A stretch of 64,000 nt of DNA from an uncultured Pedobacter sp. (GTDB lineage Bacteria; Bacteroidota; Bacteroidia; Sphingobacteriales; Sphingobacteriaceae), in the NCBI RefSeq assembly GCF_946480185.1, contig NZ_CAMLIG010000010.1:72884-136883 (forward strand), in the 5' to 3' direction. Both the position numbers and the translations under genes were made by a program. Below are positions 45,598 to 53,376 of the stretch, piece by piece. The notes beneath the pieces were generated by a model. That model ran no database searches and had not been told where the DNA came from. It saw only the letters and a program-made list of their open reading frames with translations. How positions within the stretch are numbered: the stretch's first letter is position 1; each line of letters starts with the position of its first letter.

Positions 45598-47187
45598 TTA
45601 TAAAATGGTGTCTTTTAATTCTTCTGAATGGTTTGGATAATCTGTGGTATAATGTAATCCACGACTTTCTTTTCTTTCACTTGCGGATTTAATGACTACA
45701 TAAGATACTTCAATTAAATTCCTGAGCTCACAAAGTTTAACAGAAAGTTTTGTTTTTCTGTAGAAATCCTCTGTTTCTTCATAAAGTAACCGTAACCTAC
45801 GCATGGCTCTTTCTAACCTAAAATCAGAACGTACAATACCTACATAATCACTCATAATTTTTTGCATCTCACGAATATTATGTGTTACTAAAATATCTTC
45901 ATTAGATAGCTGTGTATTTTTATCGTTCCAATCTGGAATACCTTCTGGAATATATAAATCCTTTAATTTTTCTTTGGATGACAAATAACTACGATGTGCA
46001 AAAACCGCAGCTTCTAATAATGAATTGGAAGCCAATCGGTTAGCGCCATGCAAACCTGTAGAAGAAACTTCGCCACAAGCATATAAACCTTCTAATGATG
46101 ACTGTCCGTTTTCATCTACCATCACTCCTCCGCACATATAATGGCAAGCTGGCGTAACTGGAATCATATCCTTAGTCATATCTAAACCAATAGATAAACA
46201 CCTTGCGTATATGTTAGGAAAATGAGAAAGTATGTCTTCTTTTTTACGATGTCTGATATCTAAGTAAACATAATCCAAACCAGATTTCTTCATCTCATTA
46301 TCAATCGCCCTGGCTACAATATCACGAGGAGCTAAGGAACCACGTTCATCATACTCATACATAAACTCCTCACCGTTGGCTCTTTTTAACACACCCCCAA
46401 AACCGCGTACAGCCTCAGAAATTAAAAAAGAAGGATATTCGCCAGGATTATATAAAGCTGTAGGATGAAACTGCATAAATTCCATATTTCTAATTCTGGC
46501 TTTAGCCCGATAAGCCATGGCAACACCATCACCAGTTGCAATAACCGGATTGGTTGTAGAACTATAAATATGCCCTGCCCCACCGGCAGCTAACAAAGTA
46601 ACCTTTGCTAAAAATTTTTCTACTTTATGTGTTTTGGTATCAAAAGCATAAGCTCCAAAACATCTTATATTCTCTGAACGGCGGGTAACATATTCACCTA
46701 AATGGTGTTGTGTAATTAAATCAACTACAAAATAATGCGTTAATATTTCAATATTTGGGTTATCATGAATTTCCTGAAGCAATGCTCTTTCAATCTCAAA
46801 TCCGGTTACATCCTTATAGTGTAGCACACGATTTTCTGAATGTCCACCTTCCCTACCCAAATCATAAACACCACCTTCATCCTTATCAAACTTGGTTCCG
46901 TACTTAATAATTTCATTAATCCTATCCGGACCTTCCTTCACCACAATCTCCACAATATCTTTATGGCATAAACCATCTCCTGCAATTAAAGTATCAGAAA
47001 TATGCTTTTCAAAAGAATCCCCAACTTTATCCACAACTACAGCAACCCCACCTTGGGCATACTTAGTGTTAGATTCATCCTCGTTAGATTTTGTAACAAT
47101 CAGCACCTTACCATGTTTTGCTGCTTTAAGTGCAAAACTTAGTCCTGCAATACCCGATCCTATTACTAGGTAATCAACATTTTTCAT
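45598..47187 (-). CDS. nadB: L-aspartate oxidase
   Basis: Oxidises L-aspartate to iminoaspartate, which NadA condenses with DHAP to quinolinate for NAD. FAD loop VIGSGIAGLSFALKAAKHG, TKYAQGGVAVV, MEFMQFHPTALYNPG, HYMCGGVMVDENGQ and GANRLASNSLLEA are hallmarks of NadB in the succinate dehydrogenase flavoprotein superfamily. Length 529. Divergent from nadA across the putative origin region. Confidence 0.97.
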   Translation of the reverse strand: MKNVDYLVIGSGIAGLSFALKAAKHGKVLIVTKSNEDESNTKYAQGGVAVVVDKVGDSFEKHISDTLIAGDGLCHKDIVEIVVKEGPDRINEIIKYGTKFDKDEGGVYDLGREGGHSENRVLHYKDVTGFEIERALLQEIHDNPNIEILTHYFVVDLITQHHLGEYVTRRSENIRCFGAYAFDTKTHKVEKFLAKVTLLAAGGAGHIYSSTTNPVIATGDGVAMAYRAKARIRNMEFMQFHPTALYNPGEYPSFLISEAVRGFGGVLKRANGEEFMYEYDERGSLAPRDIVARAIDNEMKKSGLDYVYLDIRHRKKEDILSHFPNIYARCLSIGLDMTKDMIPVTPACHYMCGGVMVDENGQSSLEGLYACGEVSSTGLHGANRLASNSLLEAAVFAHRSYLSSKEKLKDLYIPEGIPDWNDKNTQLSNEDILVTHNIREMQKIMSDYVGIVRSDFRLERAMRRLRLLYEETEDFYRKTKLSVKLCELRNLIEVSYVVIKSASERKESRGLHYTTDYPNHSEELKDTIL

Positions 47188-47634
47188 GTCTTAAAATCAA
47201 AATATAATGTGTAATCAATATTAAATGTGAATAAACTACATAAAGGTGTTAATTTTGTGTAAACAAATAAGCAAAAGTTTTAATTATTGTGGATAAACAC
47301 CACTTTTATTACATTAAAATAAAAATACAATCTTTTACTCTACACAAAATACAACAATAACTAACGTTTTAAATTTACAAAGCATTAACGGTAGAAAAAT
47401 ATAAAATTTAAATAGGTAAATTTAAATAACCTGAAAATCAACTCAGTAGAAACACCAATATGTTAACAAAATGTTAATATATTTTTAATACTAATATTTC
47501 AAAATAAAATGCAACCAATTTATACACCATATTAACACCTTAATAAGTAATAATATATCTCTTTATAAAAAAATTGTTTGTTATTAGAAAAGTGGAAAAA
47601 CACAAATTTTGATTTTATACATTTGAACATCGAA
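47188..47634. other. AT-rich intergenic region with DnaA-box-like cluster (candidate oriC)
   Basis: Between divergent nadB and nadA. On the minus strand TTATTCACA (47226-47234), GTTTACACA (47256-47264) and the perfect box TTATCCACA (47288-47296) occur about 30 bp apart, with a weaker GATTACACA at 47209-47217. On the plus strand TTATACACC lies at 47520-47528. The stretch between, about 47300-47520, is extremely AT-rich and includes TGTTAACA repeats. This is the makeup of a bacterial origin; it could also simply be the nadA/nadB promoter region. No gene is seen. Confidence 0.4.
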
Positions 47635-48627
47635 ATGAACATAGCAGAAGAAATAAATTTAAAGGGTTTTATAGATGAACCTATTGACCCAACTCTAGAT
47701 CTGTTTGCAGAAATAAACAGGATAAAAAAAGAAAAGAATGCAGTTATACTTGCACATTATTATCAAGAATCTGATATACAGGATATTGCAGATTATATTG
47801 GTGATAGTTTAGGTTTATCGCAAGAAGCTTCAAAAACAGATGCAAGTATGATTGTATTTGCTGGTGTGCATTTTATGGCAGAAACGGCTAAGATTTTATC
47901 ACCATATAAAAAGGTTTTATTGCCCGATGCAAAGGCAGGCTGTTCCTTGTCTGACAGCTGTCCGCCACATCTTTTCAAAAAGTTTAAAGAGAAATATCCA
48001 GATCATTTGGTAATTACTTATGTAAACTGTACTGCTGAGTTAAAAGCTTTGAGCGATATCGTTTGTACATCAAGTAATGCAGTACAAATTGTAAACAGTT
48101 TACCGCCAGACCAAAAAATCATATTTGGTCCTGATAAAAACTTGGGTGCTTATGTAATCAAAAAAACCGGTCGCGATATGGTTTTATGGAACGGAGCCTG
48201 TATGGTGCATGAAATTTTTGCGAGGGAAAAAATCATCAAACTAAAACAGCGCCATCCAGAAGCTAAATTTATTGCCCATCCGGAATGTGAGGATGCAGTG
48301 CTAGAAATGGCCGATTATATAGGTTCAACCACTGGATTGTTAAAATACACGATAGAAAATCCCGCACAAACTTTTATTGTAGCAACAGAATCAGGAATTA
48401 TCCATCAGATGGAGAAATCAAATCCTGGTAAAACATTTATTCCAGCACCTCCAAATAATGCTTGTGCTTGCAATGATTGCCCACATATGAAGCGCAATAC
48501 TTTAGAGAAATTGTATTTGTGTTTAAAAAATGAGCAACCAGAAATTGACGTTCCACGTGAAATTATTGACAGAGCGAGAAAACCGATAGAAAGAATGTTA
48601 CAAATATCTGCAGAGTTGGGATTGTAA
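47635..48627 (+). CDS. nadA: Quinolinate synthase A
   Basis: Condenses iminoaspartate and DHAP to quinolinate using a [4Fe-4S] cluster. [27 protein letters not shown], the cluster cysteine in VNCTAELKA, and C-terminal [21 protein letters not shown] are diagnostic. I use ATG 47635 ([11 protein letters not shown]); the upstream in-frame start at 47578 is a TTG. Length 330. A parS-like word at 48549-48564 lies within the coding region. Confidence 0.97.
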   Translation: MNIAEEINLKGFIDEPIDPTLDLFAEINRIKKEKNAVILAHYYQESDIQDIADYIGDSLGLSQEASKTDASMIVFAGVHFMAETAKILSPYKKVLLPDAKAGCSLSDSCPPHLFKKFKEKYPDHLVITYVNCTAELKALSDIVCTSSNAVQIVNSLPPDQKIIFGPDKNLGAYVIKKTGRDMVLWNGACMVHEIFAREKIIKLKQRHPEAKFIAHPECEDAVLEMADYIGSTTGLLKYTIENPAQTFIVATESGIIHQMEKSNPGKTFIPAPPNNACACNDCPHMKRNTLEKLYLCLKNEQPEIDVPREIIDRARKPIERMLQISAELGL

Positions 48628-48645
48628 GAGAAAAAAATTTAAGGT

Positions 48646-48768
48646 AAGAGGATGTCTCAAAAATAAAATAGACGGCTTGAGAATCGCTTAAACGAAAACG
48701 TTCTCCACCACCTGTCCGAATAAATTGATAAAAAAAGAGGCTGTTCTCACTTTTTGAGACAGCCTCTT
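48646..48768. repeat. Small inverted-repeat element (MITE-like or IS remnant)
   Basis: aagaggatgtctcaaaaa (48646-48663) and tttttgagacagcctctt (48751-48768) are inverted copies with one mismatch in 18, 123 bp end to end. The interior has no gene. The motif AGAGGCTGTCTCAAAA is found at the ends of insertion sequences in this phylum, from memory. Confidence 0.5.
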
Positions 48769-48772
48769 TTTT
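48731..48772 (+). terminator. Intrinsic terminator downstream of nadA
   Basis: AAAAAAGAGGCTGT and CAGCCTCTTTTTT arms with an inner CTCA/TGAG pair; a long T run ends it. It forms the right end of the small inverted-repeat element about 100 bp after the nadA stop, so a mobile element may have supplied the terminator. Confidence 0.7.
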
Positions 48773-48925
48773 ATTTTGTCATTATCAATTCTTAAAGAAA
48801 AGGTTTTTATAAGAATTGTTATATTTTCTTGTAAAGTTACCAGATCAGCTTTTCAAAAACCTCTATGTTGATAGAAGCTAACCTATAGTACAAAGGTATT
48901 TTAACAATCCTGCTAACGTTGCTTG

Positions 48926-49009
48926 TGAGATGCCTTCCTATCGTCAGCATGACGGCATATTTCTTAAAACCGTGATGTTGGACGTAGTGGCACATCTCAC
49001 AAATAGGTG
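48926..49009. repeat. Dispersed intergenic repeat, well-preserved copy
   Basis: The reverse strand of 48926-48955 reads CCGTCATGCTGACGATAGG then AAGGCATCTCA, nearly the same as 59873-59900. The word acatctcacaaataggtg at 48992-49009 recurs exactly at 63876-63893. The two halves are in opposite orientation, so the whole can fold. Confidence 0.65.
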
Positions 49010-49154
49010 TTACATTTCATTATAAAGATTTTTTTTTGAGATTTCTACTATCCTCGAAATGAACAGTAAGAAGAGAGAAATCCCTTAAATAATTGCGTAA
49101 CGGGGTGGAAATAGCGCCTTCATAAAATTCATCTACGTATTTCACGGTATAAAA

Positions 49155-49176
49155 AAATACGCAATTCTGCGTATTT
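49155..49176. promoter_or_regulatory. Dyad before the exported-protein operon
   Basis: AAATACGCA (49155-49163), ATTC and TGCGTATTT (49168-49176) form a perfect 9-bp dyad. The words cgtatttca (about 49136) and aattgcgtaacgg (49092-49104) nearby echo it. It lies 44 bp before the ATG at 49220 and may be an operator or a leader hairpin. Confidence 0.4.
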
Positions 49177-49219
49177 CAGAAAGGTTTGTGTAACAGTACT
49201 TTTACTTAAAAACCAAACC

Positions 49220-49600
49220 ATGAACAAAAAAACTTTACTCAGCGCATTTTTTCTCTTTTTTATACTCTCCGCAGGTTTAAATGCCTCGGCACAAAAAAGG
49301 GCTACGCTTACAGATGAAGAGCAGGTGCAGGAAGAAGTAAGCAAAGAAGTAGAAGCCGCCTTTAAAAGCGAAGCTTTCGTAAAAAAGAAAAATAAAAAGT
49401 TTCCGGCCCTTACCGGATACATCGTTACAGATATTTCTGTGGTTACTAACGGCAAAATAGCCACTTTCTTTAAGGTAGATTCTGACATTAAAAATAACGA
49501 TTTCTTCGAGTTTTTATCAGATTATTTATTGAGCTACAAGTTCAACTTCAAACTACCAAGACAGCAGAAATATAAAATCCGACAAACAATTCAACTTTAA
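49220..49600 (+). CDS. Small exported protein, function unknown
   Basis: 126 residues with a signal peptide (FFLFFILSAGLNASA, cut before QKRA). The mature part is acidic then basic (DEEQVQEEVSKEVEAAF, KKKNKKFPALTGYIVTDISVVTNGK) with no motif that I know. It is 13 bp in front of the propeller protein gene and likely cotranscribed with it. Confidence 0.7.
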   Translation: MNKKTLLSAFFLFFILSAGLNASAQKRATLTDEEQVQEEVSKEVEAAFKSEAFVKKKNKKFPALTGYIVTDISVVTNGKIATFFKVDSDIKNNDFFEFLSDYLLSYKFNFKLPRQQKYKIRQTIQL

Positions 49601-49613
49601 ATCTAACAAAACC

Positions 49614-51434
49614 ATGAACAAAAAAATGATTGCGCTTTCTCTGCTACTAGTTAGTGGCGGGTTTGCAGCCAATGCACAATTTGGCAAACTAAAAGAAAAA
49701 ATGGGAAGCATGTTGCCCACAAAAGGTAGCAAGATGTCAGGAAATTTTAAAACCGTTTGGGAATCTGAATTTTCTAACAAGGCAACCGTATTGGCAGTAA
49801 CCGGTAATGATGCGGATAGCTATGTGTTAGGTACAGATGATAATTCTGCATCGGTACTGGACGGTAGCGGAAAACAGGTTTGGGGCGGTGATTTTAAAAA
49901 TATTACCACCAACAAAACCAACAAATGCGATTACCAGTATTCTATTTGGAAAGAAAACGGTAAGGGTGGTTATCTGTTTTTGTTTGATTCCAGAAAATTA
50001 GGAACAGACAGAATTGCTGTTTTAGATATGGCAACTGGTAAAGAATTATGGAATAGTGAAAACTACCAAAATTTATTACCAAAAGATAGAGGTGTGTTAG
50101 GAAGCAGTACAGAAGACATTGAGACTGTAAAATACATTGATGAGCTAGATGCTTTTTTAATTGCCCAAAAAGATGGGATGAACTTGGTAAAAGCTAAAAC
50201 AGGCGAAAAAGTTTGGGAAACCAAATTAATTAAAGGAGCAGTTGCAGAATATAACTATGATAAAGCCACCAACGAAATTGTAATGCTTAACTATAAGCCA
50301 ACGGCCTTAGGTGCTTTGATCAGTGGATTTAAAAATCAGCTATTAAAAATTAATGCAACCAACGGAGAAATTATTTGGGATGCATCTTTTAGAGGAACTA
50401 TTGAAAAAGAGTTGGTTACCCGTAAACCTATTTTAGACCTTTGGATTAAAGGAGATAAAGTTTTTTTATGGTTAGATGGTATCCAGGTTTTCAATGCAAA
50501 AAGCGGTCAAAAATTATGGGAAGTTGAATATGAAAACGATATGGCTAAAACCAGTAAAATCCCGTTTGGTGGTGGAGGAACCCGAAAAGAAACTTACAGA
50601 ACCTTAGCAGATCCGTTGTTTACAGATGACGCAGTTTATCTGGTAATTTTTGCAACCCGTAACAGAACTAAATATGTGGAAAAACATGATATACAAACCG
50701 GAAAACTTTTATGGGCTTCAGAAAAAATAACCGGTGCTTATTCCATGCCTAAAATTTACAAATCGGGAGACCGTATTTTAGTTCAGGTGGGAGGTAAAGT
50801 TCAAGTTCAGGAAATTGAAACCAAAAGCGGAACTTCCTACTCAGGCCCTTCCATTTCTTACAAAATATACTGGGATTATGTAAATCAAAAAAACAGTTTA
50901 CTGGCATTAAGCGATAAAGATGGTTCAACAGCATGGCGGTCCGAGCGGTTTGATAAGCGTATTACAGATATGATTATTGATCAAGGAAAAACCGTATTTA
51001 TTGGTGATGGTGACGAGTTTTACTCTTACGATATTGCATCAGGAAAACAACTTTTTGATGTAAAACATAACGATGCACACGTAGGTAAAGCTTTTGATGT
51101 GGTTGATTATGCAGATAATGTAGTGGTAATTTCAGAAAAAGGACTAGCCAGCTACAAAAAAGCAGATGGCAAAAGAAATTATGCCACAGACAAACTTTCT
51201 GGAATTGATTATTGGTACAACCTTAACGGAAACTTTTTCTTAAGAAACCAAAAGAACAGTAAAAACATCATTTACGGCATCAACATGGAAAACGGAGAAA
51301 CCAAAGGAACAGTTGAATCTAAAGGAAAAGGCGGAAGCCCGGTTTATGGAGATGGTATAGATATTTCTGCTGATGGCGAATATATCTACGCTTTCAAAAA
51401 CAAAAAAGTAGAAAAAATTAAAGTAAACAACTAA
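49614..51434 (+). CDS. Exported PQQ-type beta-propeller repeat protein
   Basis: 606 residues: signal peptide (LLLVSGGFAANA, cut before QFGK), then repeats of the form G-K-x-x-W and A-x-x-G-x-x-W (SGKQVWGGDF, TGKELWNSENY, TGEKVWETKLI, NGEIIWDASF, SGQKLWEVEYE, TGKLLWASEKI, DGSTAWRSERF) about 50-70 residues apart, as in PQQ or BamB-like propellers. PQQ-enzyme residues are not recognisable, so a scaffold or binding role is more likely. Substrate unknown. Ends at a strong terminator. Confidence 0.82.
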   Translation: MNKKMIALSLLLVSGGFAANAQFGKLKEKMGSMLPTKGSKMSGNFKTVWESEFSNKATVLAVTGNDADSYVLGTDDNSASVLDGSGKQVWGGDFKNITTNKTNKCDYQYSIWKENGKGGYLFLFDSRKLGTDRIAVLDMATGKELWNSENYQNLLPKDRGVLGSSTEDIETVKYIDELDAFLIAQKDGMNLVKAKTGEKVWETKLIKGAVAEYNYDKATNEIVMLNYKPTALGALISGFKNQLLKINATNGEIIWDASFRGTIEKELVTRKPILDLWIKGDKVFLWLDGIQVFNAKSGQKLWEVEYENDMAKTSKIPFGGGGTRKETYRTLADPLFTDDAVYLVIFATRNRTKYVEKHDIQTGKLLWASEKITGAYSMPKIYKSGDRILVQVGGKVQVQEIETKSGTSYSGPSISYKIYWDYVNQKNSLLALSDKDGSTAWRSERFDKRITDMIIDQGKTVFIGDGDEFYSYDIASGKQLFDVKHNDAHVGKAFDVVDYADNVVVISEKGLASYKKADGKRNYATDKLSGIDYWYNLNGNFFLRNQKNSKNIIYGINMENGETKGTVESKGKGGSPVYGDGIDISADGEYIYAFKNKKVEKIKVNN

Positions 51435-51468
51435 AGATCTATTGCCAATAGTGGCAATTGTTTGTGGT

Positions 51469-51499
51469 ACGGTTGCAGCCTAGGCTGCAACCGTTTTTT
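51469..51499 (+). terminator. Strong terminator after the propeller gene
   Basis: ACGGTTGCAGCCT / AGGCTGCAACCGT is a perfect dyad of 26 bases with almost no loop, followed by T6. A smaller dyad ATTGCCA-ATAG-TGGCAAT lies just upstream at 51441-51458. Confidence 0.88.
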
Positions 51500-51522
51500 G
51501 TTAACGCTCGTTAATTGATCTC

Positions 51523-52965
51523 ATGAAAAAACTAATTACAATTTTATTTATTCTGCCTTTTTTTGCGCAATCACAACAAGTTCAATGGGTTTCAAAAGTT
51601 CTTAAAAGCTCATCAGACTTAGGAGGCAAACAATATAGCTCTCGCCGAGTTGTGGGTCGGCCTGATGTGTTTCCTCAAGCTGGCGACAGTCCGAACGCTT
51701 GGGCACCTAAAAACGCTAACGACGGGCATGATTTTATTGAAGTGGAATTTGCGAAAGCACAAACCGTAAAGCAAATTGCCATTTTCGAAAATTTAAATAC
51801 AGGCTGTTTTGTAAAAGTATTAGCGGGTAGTGGCGACGGAAAATACAAAGAAGTATTTAGAAGTAAATCTTCCGTAATATTAACCAGTTTTGATTTAGGA
51901 AAAATCACAAATATGTCCACAGCCGGTGCAGATAGAGGATATTATTTCGGAAGAAAGAGAAGAAAGGTTTCAGAAGCGCCACAAGTTAACCTTAAACCAG
52001 GTATCGAATATGCAAATTTAGATGAGCCTGTAGAAAATGTGAAAGCATTACGCGTGGTTTTCAATTTTAAAATGACAACCGGCGATAAACAGATTGATGC
52101 CATCGGTATCTCAGACGCTGACCAACCTATTGTTGCAACAATTAATACCACTAAAGAATTAGAAAATCTGGCGAAACCAGAAATTGTTTTTACTTCTAAA
52201 AACCCATTTACATTGGATGTTTTAACACAGGAAAAATTGTACCTGAGCATGGTTGACGAAAACGGTTTAAGCAAAATTTACAGTTTAGATCGGGCAAACA
52301 ATCATTTAGAAAATCTGAAAGTATTGCCTGCGAGTATCAATAAAAACCCAGATTATAATTACTTGGCTGGAGTTGTTGGCGATAAATTTATCGTGGGCGG
52401 CGCATCGTATCAGAAAGGTACTAAGGAAACGGGTTTTAGCTTCTTCAAAAAAAATGACGACGAATTTACTTTTGAAAAACCTTTGGAAATTGTAGCCTAT
52501 AACAACTTGTTAGATGTTGCAAATATGTCGGCCAATGCAAACGGAAATGTAATTTTAATGGGTATTGAATCTGACATTTGCCAAGGTGGCATGGATATTT
52601 ATTACGCTAAAATCAAGGAAGATGGTACTTATTCCTTCCTCCAAAATATTGGTAAAAATGTAAACTCAGCTAATGACGAGTACAACCCTATTTTGTGCAA
52701 TAATGAAAAAGCAATTCTTTTTTCGAGCAATGGTTTTAGTGCTTATGGCGGAGATGATTTGTATTTCAGTCTCCGTTTGGATGATACTTGGAAAAACTGG
52801 AGCGAGCCTGTAAACTTAGGTCCACAGGTAAATGATGCAGGCAACCAAAATTCAGTGTTGTATGATGATACCAATGAGCTAATTTATTTCACCACATTTA
52901 AAGATGATGCTTACCAAATTTGCAGGGTAAAATTTCCGAAAAGCCTGTTTGTGGCTAATAATTAA
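51523..52965 (+). CDS. Exported protein with discoidin-like and PD40/WD40-like regions
   Basis: 480 residues: signal peptide (ILFILPFFAQS), then a region with galactose-binding-like character (NAWAPKNANDGHDFIEVEFAKAQTVKQIAIFEN), then repeats like those before OmpA domains (YDDTNELIYFTTFKDDAYQIC, NNEKAILFSSNGFSAYGGDDLYFS). The usual C-terminal OmpA peptidoglycan-binding domain is absent. Probably a surface or periplasmic binding protein. Separated from the propeller gene by a terminator, so it may have its own promoter. Confidence 0.75.
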   Translation: MKKLITILFILPFFAQSQQVQWVSKVLKSSSDLGGKQYSSRRVVGRPDVFPQAGDSPNAWAPKNANDGHDFIEVEFAKAQTVKQIAIFENLNTGCFVKVLAGSGDGKYKEVFRSKSSVILTSFDLGKITNMSTAGADRGYYFGRKRRKVSEAPQVNLKPGIEYANLDEPVENVKALRVVFNFKMTTGDKQIDAIGISDADQPIVATINTTKELENLAKPEIVFTSKNPFTLDVLTQEKLYLSMVDENGLSKIYSLDRANNHLENLKVLPASINKNPDYNYLAGVVGDKFIVGGASYQKGTKETGFSFFKKNDDEFTFEKPLEIVAYNNLLDVANMSANANGNVILMGIESDICQGGMDIYYAKIKEDGTYSFLQNIGKNVNSANDEYNPILCNNEKAILFSSNGFSAYGGDDLYFSLRLDDTWKNWSEPVNLGPQVNDAGNQNSVLYDDTNELIYFTTFKDDAYQICRVKFPKSLFVANN

Positions 52966-52987
52966 AACTTATAGCCTGTTCAGAGAA

Positions 52988-53016
52988 AAAAATGGAGGCT
53001 AATAATCTCCATTTTT
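52988..53016 (+). terminator. Terminator after the PD40-like gene
   Basis: AAAAATGGAG (52988-52997) pairs with CTCCATTTTT (53007-53016) over 10 bp, 22 bp after the stop codon. Confidence 0.7.
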
Positions 53017-53088
53017 CATTTAATCAGCTTTTTAACTTTTATCTTAACACATAAACTCCTATTTTTGAAACCATATATCAAAAACACA

Positions 53089-53268
53089 ATGGAAGAAAAC
53101 TTTAATTATCAAAGCTACAACTGGTTATATTATGTAATTGGTTTAGTGTGTGGTGCTTTAACCGGTTTAGCTGTAGAGGGTCATATCCTTATTGGTGCAA
53201 TTTTAGGCGTGTTAACCGGTGGGCTGTTTCAGTTCTTGATTAACAAAAGCCGTGAGCAGCAAGCCTAA
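53089..53268 (+). CDS. Small membrane protein, function unknown
   Basis: 59 residues: short polar start (MEENFNYQSYN), then two glycine-rich hydrophobic helices (YYVIGLVCGALTGLAVEG, ILIGAILGVLTGGLFQFL) and a basic tail. The ATG at 53089 is preferred to an in-frame TTG at 53065. The pattern recalls glycine-zipper membrane proteins. It is followed by the symporter gene on the same strand. Confidence 0.55.
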   Translation: MEENFNYQSYNWLYYVIGLVCGALTGLAVEGHILIGAILGVLTGGLFQFLINKSREQQA

Positions 53269-53376
53269 GCAAGAGCTTCCCCCCTTTATAAAAAATTGGA
53301 ACCAGTTTTACACAATTGTTTTGTGTTGGCTGGTTTTTTTAATTTTAATTTTTACCCTTATTACTAACTATTTTTC

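Larger units (their letters stand above)
48628..49219. other. Repeat-filled gap between nadA and the exported-protein genes
   Basis: No gene is visible in these 592 bases. The stretch holds a small inverted-repeat element with a terminator hairpin (48646-48772), a dispersed repeat (48926-49009) and a dyad in front of the next gene (49155-49176). Confidence 0.6.
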
